A stretch of DNA of 64,000 bases from Didemnitutus sp041906465. Lineage in GTDB: Bacteria > Verrucomicrobiota > Verrucomicrobiia > Opitutales > Opitutaceae. The translations under genes and the position numbers were made by a program. The DNA lies in NCBI GenBank assembly GCA_041906465.1, contig JAYRJE010000011.1:124001-188000 (forward strand), in the 5' to 3' direction. Every line of letters begins with the position of its first letter. The first letter of the stretch is position 1. Below are positions 8,930-17,918 of the stretch, piece after piece. Under the pieces are notes generated by a model that saw only the letters and a program-made list of their open reading frames with translations, had not been told where the DNA came from and did not search any database.

Positions 8930-10237
8930 ATGCGCCACCTCCTCGTTCTTGCCGCTTTCGCCGCGCTGACGCTCTGGCTGCCCGCCCGCGCCGATGCCGG
9001 CGCGCTCGCCGGTGAGCGTCACCGCGTGATCGTCTCGACGGATATCGGCGGCACCGACTTCGACGATTTCCAGTCGCTCGTCCACGTGTTGCTCTACGCC
9101 GACGTGCTCGATCTCGAAGGCCTCATCTCCTCGCCCTACGGCGCCGGACGCAAGGAGCACATCCTGCAGGTGATCGACCACTACGCGCACGATTTCCCGA
9201 ATTTGCGCACCTACTCCGACCGTTACCCGGCCCCCGGCGCACTCCGCGCCATCGCCAAGCAGGGCGAGACCGAAACCGCGCCCTACGCCGGGGTGCGGCG
9301 CGCGACGGAAGGCTCCGACTGGATCGTGCACTGTGCGCGCCGCGACGACCCGCGTCCGCTGCACGTGTTGATCTGGGGCGGCATTGAAGACCTCGCGCAG
9401 GCGCTGCACGACGCGCCGGACATTCTGCCGAAGTTGCGCGTCCATTACATCGGCGGGCCGAACAAGAAATGGTCGCCTGACGCTTACCACTACATCGCCA
9501 CGCAGCATCCCAAACTTTGGATCATCGAGTCCAACTCGACCTACTACGGCTGGTTCGTGGGCGGCAACCAGACCGGCGATCTCGCCGCGGAGACCTTTGC
9601 CGAGGCCCACGCTGCCGGACGCGGCGCGCTGGGCGATTTTTTCGCCCACGGCATACGTTTCGAGGGACAGAAGCGCTCGTCACTCAAGATGGGCGACACG
9701 CCGACGGTCGCGTGGCTGTTGCGCGGCGAGCCGGCGATGCCGTTTCAGCCGGGATGGGGCGGGCGCTACGTCCGTGCGTGGCCGCGGCCCTCCGCGTGCT
9801 TCGACCGGCTCACCACCGCGGCGGATCGGATCGAGCATTGCGGCATCCTCGAACTCGCGCTGCCGCTTGGCGCCGGCGCTCCCGGGCAGCCCGAAGCGCG
9901 CCTGGTGATCGAGAACCAATCGCTGGTCGGTCACGTCGACGGCGCGGGAGCGATTCATTTTCGCTTCTGCCCCAAGGAAGCGAAACTCTACCGCTACACG
10001 ATTCGCAGCAACGTGCCTGCGCTCGACGGCCGCACCGGCGAGATCACCGTCGTGCCGCTGGCGCTCGATGCCGCGCTGACGCCGGACCCGACGCATCCCA
10101 ACTGGTGGACCGACGACCCCACTCCCGCGCTGATCGAAGGCCCGCATCGCGGCGCGCGCACGATCAATGTCTGGCGCGAGCAGTTTCTCCGCGATTTCGC
10201 CGCCCGGCTCGAACGCTGCCGCACACCCCAATCATGA
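8930..10237 (+). CDS. Exported DUF1593 (Sde182-like) nucleoside-hydrolase-fold protein, copy 1
   Basis: A 435-aa protein with a signal peptide (about residues 1-23) followed by a nucleoside-hydrolase-like domain. The Asp-rich STDIGGTDFDDFQ near the N-terminus corresponds to the DxDxxxDD calcium-binding loop of inosine-uridine hydrolases. Aromatic and Gly motifs (VLIWGGIEDLAQAL, PGWGGRYVRAW) match DUF1593/Sde182, a family seen with plant cell-wall degradation. It is 4 bp from the permease gene and its stop overlaps the next start (ATGA). Inference: a secreted or periplasmic hydrolase supplying the ABC importer. The substrate is unknown and need not be a nucleoside. Confidence 0.82.
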   Translation: MRHLLVLAAFAALTLWLPARADAGALAGERHRVIVSTDIGGTDFDDFQSLVHVLLYADVLDLEGLISSPYGAGRKEHILQVIDHYAHDFPNLRTYSDRYPAPGALRAIAKQGETETAPYAGVRRATEGSDWIVHCARRDDPRPLHVLIWGGIEDLAQALHDAPDILPKLRVHYIGGPNKKWSPDAYHYIATQHPKLWIIESNSTYYGWFVGGNQTGDLAAETFAEAHAAGRGALGDFFAHGIRFEGQKRSSLKMGDTPTVAWLLRGEPAMPFQPGWGGRYVRAWPRPSACFDRLTTAADRIEHCGILELALPLGAGAPGQPEARLVIENQSLVGHVDGAGAIHFRFCPKEAKLYRYTIRSNVPALDGRTGEITVVPLALDAALTPDPTHPNWWTDDPTPALIEGPHRGARTINVWREQFLRDFAARLERCRTPQS

Positions 10238-11664
10238 AAACGCTCCGTCAGTTCATCCTTATCTTCCTGTTAGCTGGTTTTGCGGCCGCGACCGCTGTCG
10301 CCGCCACGAAGCCGCGCGTCTTCGTCCTGACCGACATCGAGAACGAGCCGGATGACGCCATGTCGATGGTGCGCTACCTGACTTACGCGAACCATTTCGA
10401 CACGGAGGGTCTCGTCGCCACGACCTCCATTCATCAGAAAAACCGGGTCGCGCCCGATCGCATCCGCCGGATCGTCGCCGCCTACGGCAAGGTGCGCGGC
10501 AACCTGGAGCAGCACGAGCCGGGTTTTCCCACCGGCGAGCAGCTCCTGGCGCTCGTTTTCGAAGGCTTGCCGCGTTACGGCATGGAAGCGGTCGGTGCCG
10601 GTCACGATTCCCCCGGGTCCGAAGCACTCATCCGCGCGCTCGATCGCGACGACCCGCGACCGATCTGGGTGCCGGTTTGGGGCGGGCCGAATGTGCTCGC
10701 GCAGGCGCTGTGGAAAATCCGCGCCACGCGCCCGCCGGAGCAACTCGCGCGCGCCGTGGCGAAGCTGCGCGTTTACGCCATCTCCGATCAGGACGACTCG
10801 GGTCCGTGGCTGCGGCAGGAGTTCCCGGGCCTCTGCTACATTGTCAGTCCCGGCTTCAGTGCCGGCGGCGCGTATCACCACGCGACGTGGAGCGGCATCA
10901 GCGGCGACTATTTTCACGCACGCTGCGACGGCGCCGATTTCACGCTCGTGACGAACGAGTGGCTCGACCGCCACATCCGGACCAAGGGGCCGCTCGGCAC
11001 CGAATACCCGCGGTGGGAATACTTGATGGAAGGCGACACGCCGAGCTTCCTCGGCTTGATCGACAACGGCCTCAACGAACCCGAGCACCCGAACTGGGGC
11101 GGGTGGGGCGGCCGCTACGAACTCTACACGCCGCGTCCGATGAAGTGGCACGCCCGCCCCGAGACGCGCCCGATCTGGACCGATGCGGACGACGAGGTGC
11201 TCGGCCTCGACGGACGCTGGCACGACGACAACCACGCCACGATCTGGCGGTGGCGCGAAGCCTATCAAAACGATTTTGCCGCGCGCATGGACTGGACGAT
11301 CAAACCTTACGCGCAGGCCAATCACCCACCGGTCCCGAAGCTCGGTCACGCGGCGCGCCTGACGGCGAAGCCCGGCGAACGCGTCGAACTCAGCGCGGAA
11401 GGCACCACCGATCCCGATGGCGACGCCGTTTCCTACGCGTGGTTCTACTATAACGAAGCCGGCACCTTCCCGCTTTCGAGCGCGCGCTCCGGCCAGCCGC
11501 TCGAGATCAAGAATCACGACCAAGCCAAAGCCTCTTTCGTCGTTCCCACGGCGCGCGTGATGCCGCCCGGCACCGGCGAGATGCACCTCATCCTCGCCGT
11601 CACCGATCACGGCATGCCGCGCCTGACTCGTTACCAGCGGGTGATCGTCGACGTCATTAGGTGA
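10234..11664 (+). CDS. Exported DUF1593 (Sde182-like) nucleoside-hydrolase-fold protein, copy 2
   Basis: A 476-aa paralogue of the preceding protein, translationally coupled through an ATGA overlap; the start here gives a clean signal peptide ending near ATAVAA. The metal loop reads LTDIENEPDDAMS. Conserved segments include VPVWGGPNVLAQAL, ISDQDDSGPW and WGGWGGRYELY. Beyond about residue 370 there is an Ig-like beta domain with the DPDGDAVSYAWFYYN motif, matching the C-terminal Sde182 domain, which copy 1 lacks in this form. It probably cleaves a glycosidic bond outside the cytoplasm; specificity is unknown. Confidence 0.85.
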   Translation: MKTLRQFILIFLLAGFAAATAVAATKPRVFVLTDIENEPDDAMSMVRYLTYANHFDTEGLVATTSIHQKNRVAPDRIRRIVAAYGKVRGNLEQHEPGFPTGEQLLALVFEGLPRYGMEAVGAGHDSPGSEALIRALDRDDPRPIWVPVWGGPNVLAQALWKIRATRPPEQLARAVAKLRVYAISDQDDSGPWLRQEFPGLCYIVSPGFSAGGAYHHATWSGISGDYFHARCDGADFTLVTNEWLDRHIRTKGPLGTEYPRWEYLMEGDTPSFLGLIDNGLNEPEHPNWGGWGGRYELYTPRPMKWHARPETRPIWTDADDEVLGLDGRWHDDNHATIWRWREAYQNDFAARMDWTIKPYAQANHPPVPKLGHAARLTAKPGERVELSAEGTTDPDGDAVSYAWFYYNEAGTFPLSSARSGQPLEIKNHDQAKASFVVPTARVMPPGTGEMHLILAVTDHGMPRLTRYQRVIVDVIR

Positions 11665-11672
11665 TTCATCCC

Positions 11673-13055
11673 ATGCGCCAGCACCTCTTCCTCGGCCTCG
11701 TGTTCCTGTTCCTGCCCGCCGCCCTCCGGGCGACAGACGATCTTCGTCCGCAGGCGGAGGCCGCGCTGGCCAAGGCCGTGGCGTTTTTTCCGACGATCAG
11801 CTCGCACGGCGGTTATGTTTACGCGGTCACTCCGGATCTCACGCAGCGCTGGGGCGAGGAGCCGGCCGACCCCGACACGGTCGAGGTGCAACCGCCCGGC
11901 ACGCCCGCCGTCGGGCAATCCTTCCTGCGTGCCTACCTGGCCACCGGCAATCCGCAGGCGCTCGCCGCGGCCCGCCAGGCCGCCGAGGCGCTGATTCGGG
12001 GTCAGAACCAGCATGGCGGCTGGGACCACACGATCGATTTTGCCCATCCGGGCAATGAGACGGTGAGCTTCGATGACAACCAGAGCCAGTCGGCGGTCAG
12101 CTTCCTGCTGGCGCTTAACCGCGTGGCCGGCGACGAGCGTCTGGCCACCGCCACGCAACGCGCCCTGCAGATGATGCTCAAGACGCAACTCGAGAACGGC
12201 GGCTGGCCGCACCTGTATCCCGCCCGCGGCAACTACCACGACTATGCGACGTTCAACGACCACGGCATCAACGATTGCGTGCGCGTGATGATCGAGGCGC
12301 ACCGGATCGATCCGGGCAACGAGGCGGTGCAGCGCAGCCTCCGTCGCGCGGCGCGGTTCATCGTCATCTCCCAGCACGCCCCGCCGCAGCCCGGATGGGC
12401 GCAGCAATACAACGAATTTCTGCAGCCGGCTTGGGCGCGCACGTTCGAGCCCGCTTCGCTCGGTCCGTCCGAGACGCTCCACAATCTCGAAACGCTCATC
12501 GATCTCTACCTCGCGTTGGACGACGCGACGCTGCTCGAGCCCATCCCCGATGCGCTGCGCTGGGTGAGCGAAGTGCGGCTTCCCAACGGGAAATGGGCGC
12601 GCTTCGTCGAGATCGGGACGAACCAGCCCCTCTACTACGACCGCGGCCGCATTCGCGTGAGCGGCGTCGAGGCGCTCCACCCGGAGCGACGGACCGGCTA
12701 CGGCTATGAACTCGATCTTTCCGGCCTTCTCGCCGCGGTCACGCAACGTTACGAGAAAGCGATTCGGCTCGGGCGCGCCGGGTTGCAACAGGACGAGAAT
12801 CCCGCGCCGACCAAGGAAGCGGTCGCCCGGCGCTTGCAGGCGCTCGACGGTGCCGTGCGGAAAATCATCGCAAGTCAGGACGCGTCCGGGGCGTGGATCA
12901 CGCGGGGCGATCGCTTCAAGACGCCGCCGCCGAAGGGAGAACGCTGGAATGGCCAATTTACGGTGGCGGACCGGATCAGCAGCGGCGTTTTCAATCGCAA
13001 CGTGGCGGTGCTCTGCGAATACCTCGAGCTCCGCGCCAGCTTGGTGAAGCTCTGA
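11673..13055 (+). CDS. Pectate lyase, PL10 family
   Basis: A 460-aa secreted lyase that should cleave polygalacturonate by beta-elimination. The signal peptide ends near residue 20. The family pattern is clear: SHGGYVYAVTPDLTQRWGE near the N-terminus, a Gln/Trp repeat (GQNQHGGWDHTID), LENGGWPHLYP, TFNDHGINDCVRVM and EPASLGPSETLHN, with a late RDP-like catalytic area containing Arg and Asp. I prefer the ATG at 11673 over the GTG at 11661 because AGGTGA at 11659-11664 is a well-spaced ribosome-binding site. Last gene of the sugar importer operon, which suggests oligogalacturonate or a related pectin sugar as the overall target. Confidence 0.87.
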   Translation: MRQHLFLGLVFLFLPAALRATDDLRPQAEAALAKAVAFFPTISSHGGYVYAVTPDLTQRWGEEPADPDTVEVQPPGTPAVGQSFLRAYLATGNPQALAAARQAAEALIRGQNQHGGWDHTIDFAHPGNETVSFDDNQSQSAVSFLLALNRVAGDERLATATQRALQMMLKTQLENGGWPHLYPARGNYHDYATFNDHGINDCVRVMIEAHRIDPGNEAVQRSLRRAARFIVISQHAPPQPGWAQQYNEFLQPAWARTFEPASLGPSETLHNLETLIDLYLALDDATLLEPIPDALRWVSEVRLPNGKWARFVEIGTNQPLYYDRGRIRVSGVEALHPERRTGYGYELDLSGLLAAVTQRYEKAIRLGRAGLQQDENPAPTKEAVARRLQALDGAVRKIIASQDASGAWITRGDRFKTPPPKGERWNGQFTVADRISSGVFNRNVAVLCEYLELRASLVKL

Positions 13056-13089
13056 TCCCGGACCGATTCGGGTCGGGCGTCGCGCCGGA

Positions 13090-13166
13090 TGGTGGACTCT
13101 ACTGGACTCGAACCAGTGACCCCTTCCATGTCAAGGAAGTGCTCTAACCAACTGAGCTAAGAGTCC
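13090..13166 (-). tRNA. tRNA-Val (anticodon GAC)
   Basis: Reading the minus strand gives a full cloverleaf: acceptor GGACTCT pairing with AGAGTCC, a D-arm with AGCTCAGTTGGTTAGAGC, anticodon stem CTTCC/GGAAG around loop TTGACAT (anticodon GAC, valine), a T-arm with GGTTCGAGTCC, discriminator A, and an encoded 3' CCA at 13092-13090. No attachment-site duplication or integrase is seen next to it. Confidence 0.95.
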
Positions 13167-13291
13167 GACGGAAGGCGAGGAGTGAACGATTCGCGCCGAG
13201 GCGTGCAAGGATTATTTGGAAACTTTCCCGGCATCGCGGCGCGCAGGCTTTTCGCGTGCATTCAAGACGCTGACCGCTAAACACCTGCCGC

Positions 13292-14956
13292 ATGCTCCAA
13301 TCGCTCCGCATCCGCAACCTCGCGCTGCTCGCAGAAGTCGAGTTGGAGTTCGAAGGCGGATTCACCGCTGTCACGGGCGAGACGGGCGCGGGCAAGAGCA
13401 TCCTGCTCGGCGCGCTGTCGCTGCTCGCCGGCGCGCGCGCGGACAAGACGGTCATCCGCCAGGGCGCCGCGGCGTGTGAGGTGGAGGCGGCGTTGTTCTT
13501 CGCCGACTCGCGCAAACTCGACGCCGCGCTTGAGGCGCTGAACCTGCCGCCGTGCGACGACGGTGTGCTAATCCTCAAGCGCAGCGTGCCGCGCGAGAAG
13601 GCGCCGAGGATTTCCGTCAACGGTTCGCTTGCCACGCTCACCGCGCTGCAGGAGCTCGGCGAGCAGTGGATTGATTTCCACGGTCCGGGCGAACCGCGGC
13701 GCCTGCTCAAGGACGGCTGCCAGCGCGAACTGCTGGATTTGTTCGCGCGGAATGATGAGGCGCGCGCGAAATACGCCGCCGCTTACGGCGCCTGGCGCGG
13801 GCTCGTCGACGAGCGGGAACGCCTGCTCGCGGCGGAAAAGCTCTCGCCGGACCAAATCGAGTTTCTGCGCGCGCAGTTGAAGAAATTCGACGCGCTCGAA
13901 CTCAACGACGATGCGATCGCAACCCTCGAGCGGGATTTCAGCCGCCAGCAGAGCGCGCAGGAGATCGTGCAACTCGCCGCCGGACTCAGCACCGGATTGA
14001 GCGGCGACGACGGCGTGCTCGGGCGCGTGGCGGCGCTGTTGCGCGAAGCGCGGCAACTGGAATCGTTCGACGCGACGAGCAAGGCGCTGGCGGATCGCTT
14101 GCAGGCGGTCTCGGTGGAGCTGGGCGATCTCGACGCCGAGTTTTCGTCGCTGGCGACGTCGCTGAATTTCGACGCGGAGCAGGCCGAGCTGCTGGCGGAG
14201 AAGATGAACGCATGGCTCGACCTGAAGCGCAAATATGGCGCGAAGGTCGAGGCGGTGATCGCGGCGCGCGAGGAGATGCGGCGCCGGCTCGAGCTGCAGA
14301 GTGACGTCGAGGGTTCGCTGGGGAAGCTCGAGCAGCAGATCGGCGAAGCCTTGAAAACCGCGAAGAAGGCCGCCGCGGAACTGCGCGCGACGCGCGAGAA
14401 GGCGGGCAGCCAGCTCGAGCGCGCGGCAGCGAAGGTGATCGTCCAACTCGGTTTCAAAAAGGCGGATTTCCGCGTGCGCTTTGCGGCGCTGCCGGAGCTG
14501 GCGGCACACGGCGATACCGGCGTGGAGTTTCTGTTTTCGCCCAACGTCGGTGAGGCGCCGCTGCCGCTCAGCCGCATCGCGTCGAGCGGCGAACTCGCGC
14601 GCGTGATGCTGGCGCTGAAGACCGTGCTGGCCGCGATCGACGACGTGCCGCTGCTCGTGTTCGATGAGGTTGATGCCAACGTCGGCGGCGAGATCGGCCG
14701 CATCGTGGGCGAAAAAATGGCCGACATCGCGGAAAAGCACCAGGTGCTCTGCGTCACGCATCTGCCGCAGGTGGCGGCGCAGGCGGCGAATCATCTCGTG
14801 GTGACCAAGGACCAGAGCGGCGACCGCGCCGCGGTGGCGATCGAGCCGATCCACGCCAATCGCAAGCAGCGCGTCGGCGAACTCGCGCGCATGCTCGGCG
14901 ACCGCAACGCGAAGAGCGCGCAGGCGCACGCGGAGGAGTTGTTGGGTAAAGGGTAG
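13292..14956 (+). CDS. recN: DNA repair protein RecN
   Basis: A 554-aa SMC-like ATPase used in double-strand-break repair. Walker A GETGAGKS lies at residues 29-36, after the typical MLQSLRIRNLALL start. The middle is long coiled coil (about 150-390), and the C-terminal half carries the signature SSGELARVMLALK and Walker B LLVFDEVDANVGG, then CVTHLPQVA. Length matches the family. It stands alone behind the divergent tRNA and is followed by a repeat-filled gap. Confidence 0.95.
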   Translation: MLQSLRIRNLALLAEVELEFEGGFTAVTGETGAGKSILLGALSLLAGARADKTVIRQGAAACEVEAALFFADSRKLDAALEALNLPPCDDGVLILKRSVPREKAPRISVNGSLATLTALQELGEQWIDFHGPGEPRRLLKDGCQRELLDLFARNDEARAKYAAAYGAWRGLVDERERLLAAEKLSPDQIEFLRAQLKKFDALELNDDAIATLERDFSRQQSAQEIVQLAAGLSTGLSGDDGVLGRVAALLREARQLESFDATSKALADRLQAVSVELGDLDAEFSSLATSLNFDAEQAELLAEKMNAWLDLKRKYGAKVEAVIAAREEMRRRLELQSDVEGSLGKLEQQIGEALKTAKKAAAELRATREKAGSQLERAAAKVIVQLGFKKADFRVRFAALPELAAHGDTGVEFLFSPNVGEAPLPLSRIASSGELARVMLALKTVLAAIDDVPLLVFDEVDANVGGEIGRIVGEKMADIAEKHQVLCVTHLPQVAAQAANHLVVTKDQSGDRAAVAIEPIHANRKQRVGELARMLGDRNAKSAQAHAEELLGKG

Positions 14957-15210
14957 GGCGCGGACTCCGCTCCGCGCCGTCGTCCGGCCAACAAAGCAGC
15001 GGGAGCCGTGAAGCGCGAGTCGTGCGTCCGTCGCCGCTGAGACAGCGGCGACCACCTCGGAGTGCGGGAGGCAGCTCGCCCGCTGGCGGGCAACTTGAGC
15101 GAGGTGCGCGCCGGAGTTGCGCGCCAGCGCGCCACCTGCGAAAGACGCCGTTGAGCGGCATTGTTCGGCTGCGCCAGTAGCCGGCGTTTCTCCGACACTT
15201 AGTTCGGGGC
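14957..15210. repeat. Intergenic palindromic repeats after recN
   Basis: 254 bp without a gene. It begins with TAGGGCGCGGACTCCGCTCC (14953-14972) running into GCGCCG; the same phrase occurs inverted at 21861-21882 between hypF and hypC. Further hairpins follow: GCTCGCCCGCTGGCGGGC around 15074 and a GGTGCGCGCC...GCGCGCCACC pair at 15103-15136. No tail of T residues marks a clear terminator. Confidence 0.55.
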
Positions 15211-16458
15211 ATGACAGAAAATCGGAACGCCTCTCGGCTCGCTTTTGCGCGGTCGGCTATGTGTTATGACATCGTGTCTGAGTCATCTCCCGCTTTCGCG
15301 CGTCGCCTCGCGACGATGCGCCCCTCCACGATCCGCGAAATCCTGAAAGTCACGGCGCAGCCCGACGTGATTTCCTTTGCCGGCGGCCTGCCCGCCCCGG
15401 AACTGTTCCCAGTGGCTGAGGTTCGGGCCGCGGCCGACGCCGTGCTCGTGAAGGAAGGCAGTCAGGCGCTCCAGTATGGCCCGAGCGAAGGCTACATGCC
15501 GTTGCGCGAGTGGATCGCGACAGAGATGGCGGCGCGCGGAATCGCCGCGACGCGCGAGGACGTGCTCGTGACCAACGGCTCGCAACAGGTGCTCGATCTC
15601 ACGGGCAAGTTGTTCCTCGATCCCGGCGACGTCGTGCTGACGGAGAATCCGACTTACCTCGCGGCGATCCAGGCGTTTCAGACCTTCGAGGCCCGGTTCG
15701 TCGGCGTGCCGACGGACGAACACGGCCTGATTCCCGAGGCGTTGCCGGAACTCATCAAGCAGCACCGTCCGAAATTCCTCTACACGATCCCGAGCTTCCA
15801 GAATCCCACCGGCATCACGCTCATCGCCGAGCGCCGCAAAAAATTGGCCGAGATCGCCGCGCGCGAGAACCTCTGGATCGTCGAGGACGATCCCTACGGC
15901 AAACTGCGTTACAGCGGCGTGGACGTCGCGCCGATCAAGCACTGGGACACGGCCGGCCGCGTGATCTACGTGAGCACCTTTTCGAAGACGATCGCCCCGG
16001 GCTTTCGTCTCGGTTGGGTCGTGGCGCCCGCGGAGGTCTTCAACCGCATGCTGATCCTCAAGCAGGCTTCGGACCTGCACACGTCGAGCTTCGATCAGCG
16101 CGTGGCGTTCGGTTATCTCAGCAGCGGCAAGCAGCCGGAGCATCTGGAGAAAATCCGCTGCGCCTACGGCGAGCGCTTCGGCATTCTCGATGCGGCGCTC
16201 CGCGAGCAACTGCCCGCTGGCTATTCGTGGACGAAGCCCGAAGGCGGCATGTTCCTCTGGGTGACCGGTCCGGCCGAGCTCGACTCGCTCAAACTGCTCG
16301 AGCGCGCCATCGCGCAGAAAGTGGCTTTCGTGCCGGGGCGCGATTTCTTCCCGGGCCCGGGCGGCAAGAATCACCTGCGGCTCAACTTTTCGAACTCGAC
16401 CCCCGAGCGTCTGCGCGAAGGCGTGCGGCGGCTGGCGGGGTTGTGTCGGGCGATGTGA
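15211..16458 (+). CDS. PLP-dependent class I/II aminotransferase (2-aminoadipate type)
   Basis: A 415-aa fold-type I aminotransferase, close in pattern to 2-aminoadipate/aromatic transaminases. Motifs in order: RPSTIREILK and ISFAGGLPAPELFP at the N-terminus, YGPSEGYMPLREW, TNGSQQVLDL, the substrate segment PSFQNPTGI, EDDPYGKLRY, the PLP lysine in YVSTFSKTIAPGFRLGW and a late Arg in HLRLNFS that binds the substrate carboxylate. The start is uncertain: ATG 15211 is used, but ATG 15259 leaves a 399-aa protein of more usual length. Substrate not determinable; no pathway genes adjoin it. Confidence 0.88.
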   Translation: MTENRNASRLAFARSAMCYDIVSESSPAFARRLATMRPSTIREILKVTAQPDVISFAGGLPAPELFPVAEVRAAADAVLVKEGSQALQYGPSEGYMPLREWIATEMAARGIAATREDVLVTNGSQQVLDLTGKLFLDPGDVVLTENPTYLAAIQAFQTFEARFVGVPTDEHGLIPEALPELIKQHRPKFLYTIPSFQNPTGITLIAERRKKLAEIAARENLWIVEDDPYGKLRYSGVDVAPIKHWDTAGRVIYVSTFSKTIAPGFRLGWVVAPAEVFNRMLILKQASDLHTSSFDQRVAFGYLSSGKQPEHLEKIRCAYGERFGILDAALREQLPAGYSWTKPEGGMFLWVTGPAELDSLKLLERAIAQKVAFVPGRDFFPGPGGKNHLRLNFSNSTPERLREGVRRLAGLCRAM

Positions 16459-16465
16459 GTGGGCG

Positions 16466-16664
16466 AAACCACGAAACACACCAAACACACGAAAGCGTGG
16501 AGGTTGGAGGCCTGAAATTCGAATGTCGTCCTTCGCCTCGATCGAGCGGGCTCGTTCAGTAGGGCCTCTCGCGAATGACCGTGCGCGCCCTCCAGGACCG
16601 TCACCAACCACTGGCTGCGGTGACGCGGGTTATCTTTTCGTGTCTTTCGTGTGTTTCGTGGTTA
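16466..16664. repeat. Inverted-repeat element, CACGAAACACACGAAA family, copy 1
   Basis: Left arm 16466-16496 (ACCACGAAACACACCAAACA and on) and right arm 16635-16664 (TTTCGTGTCTTTCGTGTGTT and on) are near reverse complements enclosing about 140 bp. A compact relative with a roughly 20-bp centre lies between gmd and fcl at 58868-58945. It fills most of the gap upstream of the ThuA-like gene. It resembles the low-complexity palindromic elements scattered in Verrucomicrobia and Planctomycetes genomes. Confidence 0.65.
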
Positions 16665-16675
16665 CTTTGGTTCCG

Positions 16676-17626
16676 ATGCGTTGCCTCCGAAATTTTCTCT
16701 CGCGGCTGCTCGCCGCGCTTTTCGTCATGACTACTTTCGTTTCCGCCGCGCATGCGAGCGACACCGCCGCTCGTCCGCTGCGCGTGTTGTTCTTCTCGAA
16801 GTCGGCAAATTTCGAGCACTCCGTCGTCAAGCGCATCAACGGCCAACCGAGCTGGGCCGAGCAAATTCTCGGAGAACTCGGTCGGAGGCGCGGTTACGCG
16901 TTCACGTTTTCCAAAGACGGCACGCAGATCACGCCGGAGTTTCTGCAGGAGTTCGACGTGCTGTTCTTCTTCACGTGCGGTTTCTTCACGAGCGACGTGC
17001 CGAACGTCGATGGTCAGCCGCCGATGACGGAGGCCGGCTTGCGCGCGGTCTACGACGCCGTTGCAGCGGGCAAGGGTTTCGTGGGCTGCCACAGCACGGC
17101 GGATTGTTTTCACACCGGCGAACAGCCGCAGGTGAAGTTTCAGGCCGAGCCCGGCCGCTGGGTGAACCACGGCGACAAATCGCATCCGTGGGTGAAGTTC
17201 GTCGGCGGCGAGTTCATCCGCCATGGCAAGCAGCAGGAGACGGAAATCCGCGTGGTGTCACCGGAGTTTCCCGGCACGAAGTCGCTGCCGCCGGCGACGC
17301 GCATCCATGAGGAATGGTATTCGCTGAAGGATTTCGCGCCGGACCTGCATGTGATCCACGTGATGGAAACCGCGGGGATGACTGAGCCCGAGTATCGACG
17401 CCCGCCGTTTCCGTGCACGTGGGCGCGGACGCACGGCAAGGGGCGCGTGTTCTACACGTCGCTCGGTCACCGCGAGGACGTGTGGGCGTCGGACTATTTT
17501 CAGACGACGATCGCCGCCGGTCTCGATTGGGCCGGCGGACGGGTCGAAGCTGACCTCACGCCAAACCTCGAGCGCGTGGCGCCGGGCGCGCGGCAGATGC
17601 CCGAGATGCCCGCGGAAGGAAAGTAG
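16676..17626 (+). CDS. ThuA domain-containing exported protein
   Basis: A 316-aa protein with a signal peptide (about 1-26, ending SAAHAS) followed by a ThuA-like glutamine-amidotransferase-fold domain. Family motifs visible: VLFFSKSANFEHS, FDVLFFFTCGFF, a conserved AAGKGFVGCHSTADCF, WVKFVGGEF and the C-terminal ARTHGKGRVFYTSLGHRED. ThuA proteins are linked to sugar (trehalose) use and are abundant in Verrucomicrobia and Planctomycetes, usually as exported enzymes of unclear activity. ATG 16676 is chosen because upstream in-frame codons read through the intergenic repeat. The gene stands alone. Confidence 0.85.
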   Translation: MRCLRNFLSRLLAALFVMTTFVSAAHASDTAARPLRVLFFSKSANFEHSVVKRINGQPSWAEQILGELGRRRGYAFTFSKDGTQITPEFLQEFDVLFFFTCGFFTSDVPNVDGQPPMTEAGLRAVYDAVAAGKGFVGCHSTADCFHTGEQPQVKFQAEPGRWVNHGDKSHPWVKFVGGEFIRHGKQQETEIRVVSPEFPGTKSLPPATRIHEEWYSLKDFAPDLHVIHVMETAGMTEPEYRRPPFPCTWARTHGKGRVFYTSLGHREDVWASDYFQTTIAAGLDWAGGRVEADLTPNLERVAPGARQMPEMPAEGK

Positions 17627-17633
17627 GAGGATA

Positions 17634-17796
17634 GCACAGGCGTCCCGCCTGCTTCCGACGGCACACATCACCGCGTGGGCGGGAGGCGCACCTGCCGCGA
17701 GAGCGCGGAGAAATTGATCACGGATTGCACGGATACCACGGATCATGCGACGCAGCGTCCGCCGACCATCCGTGTCATCCGTGCAATCCGTGGTTA
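17634..17796. repeat. Intergenic inverted repeats (CACGGATTGCACGGAT element) before hypE
   Basis: The 292-bp gap between the ThuA-like gene and hypE holds two repeat types. A GC-rich one appears as GCACAGGCGTCCCGCCTGCT (17634-17653) and a partial inverse near 17679-17695. Then an inverted pair appears: left arm ATCACGGATTGCACGGATAC onward (17717-17743) and right arm ATCCGTGTCATCCGTGCAAT onward (17768-17796), which would fold into a stem of about 27 bp around a 24-nt loop. No gene is seen here. Confidence 0.65.
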
Positions 17797-17918
17797 AAGA
17801 GAACGTTCGAGCGTGCCGCGCGCTGCCGTCCACGCCGTTCAAAAGATGCGCATTGCCCGCCACGGCTTGCGCACGAAAGAAACTCGGGTTTCAGCGGCGG
17901 GTTTCTAGTCTGAGCACC

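Noticed and set aside
13090..13166. tRNA-Val as an integration site of a genomic island
   Set aside because: No integrase, no direct repeat of the tRNA end and no foreign-looking genes beside it.
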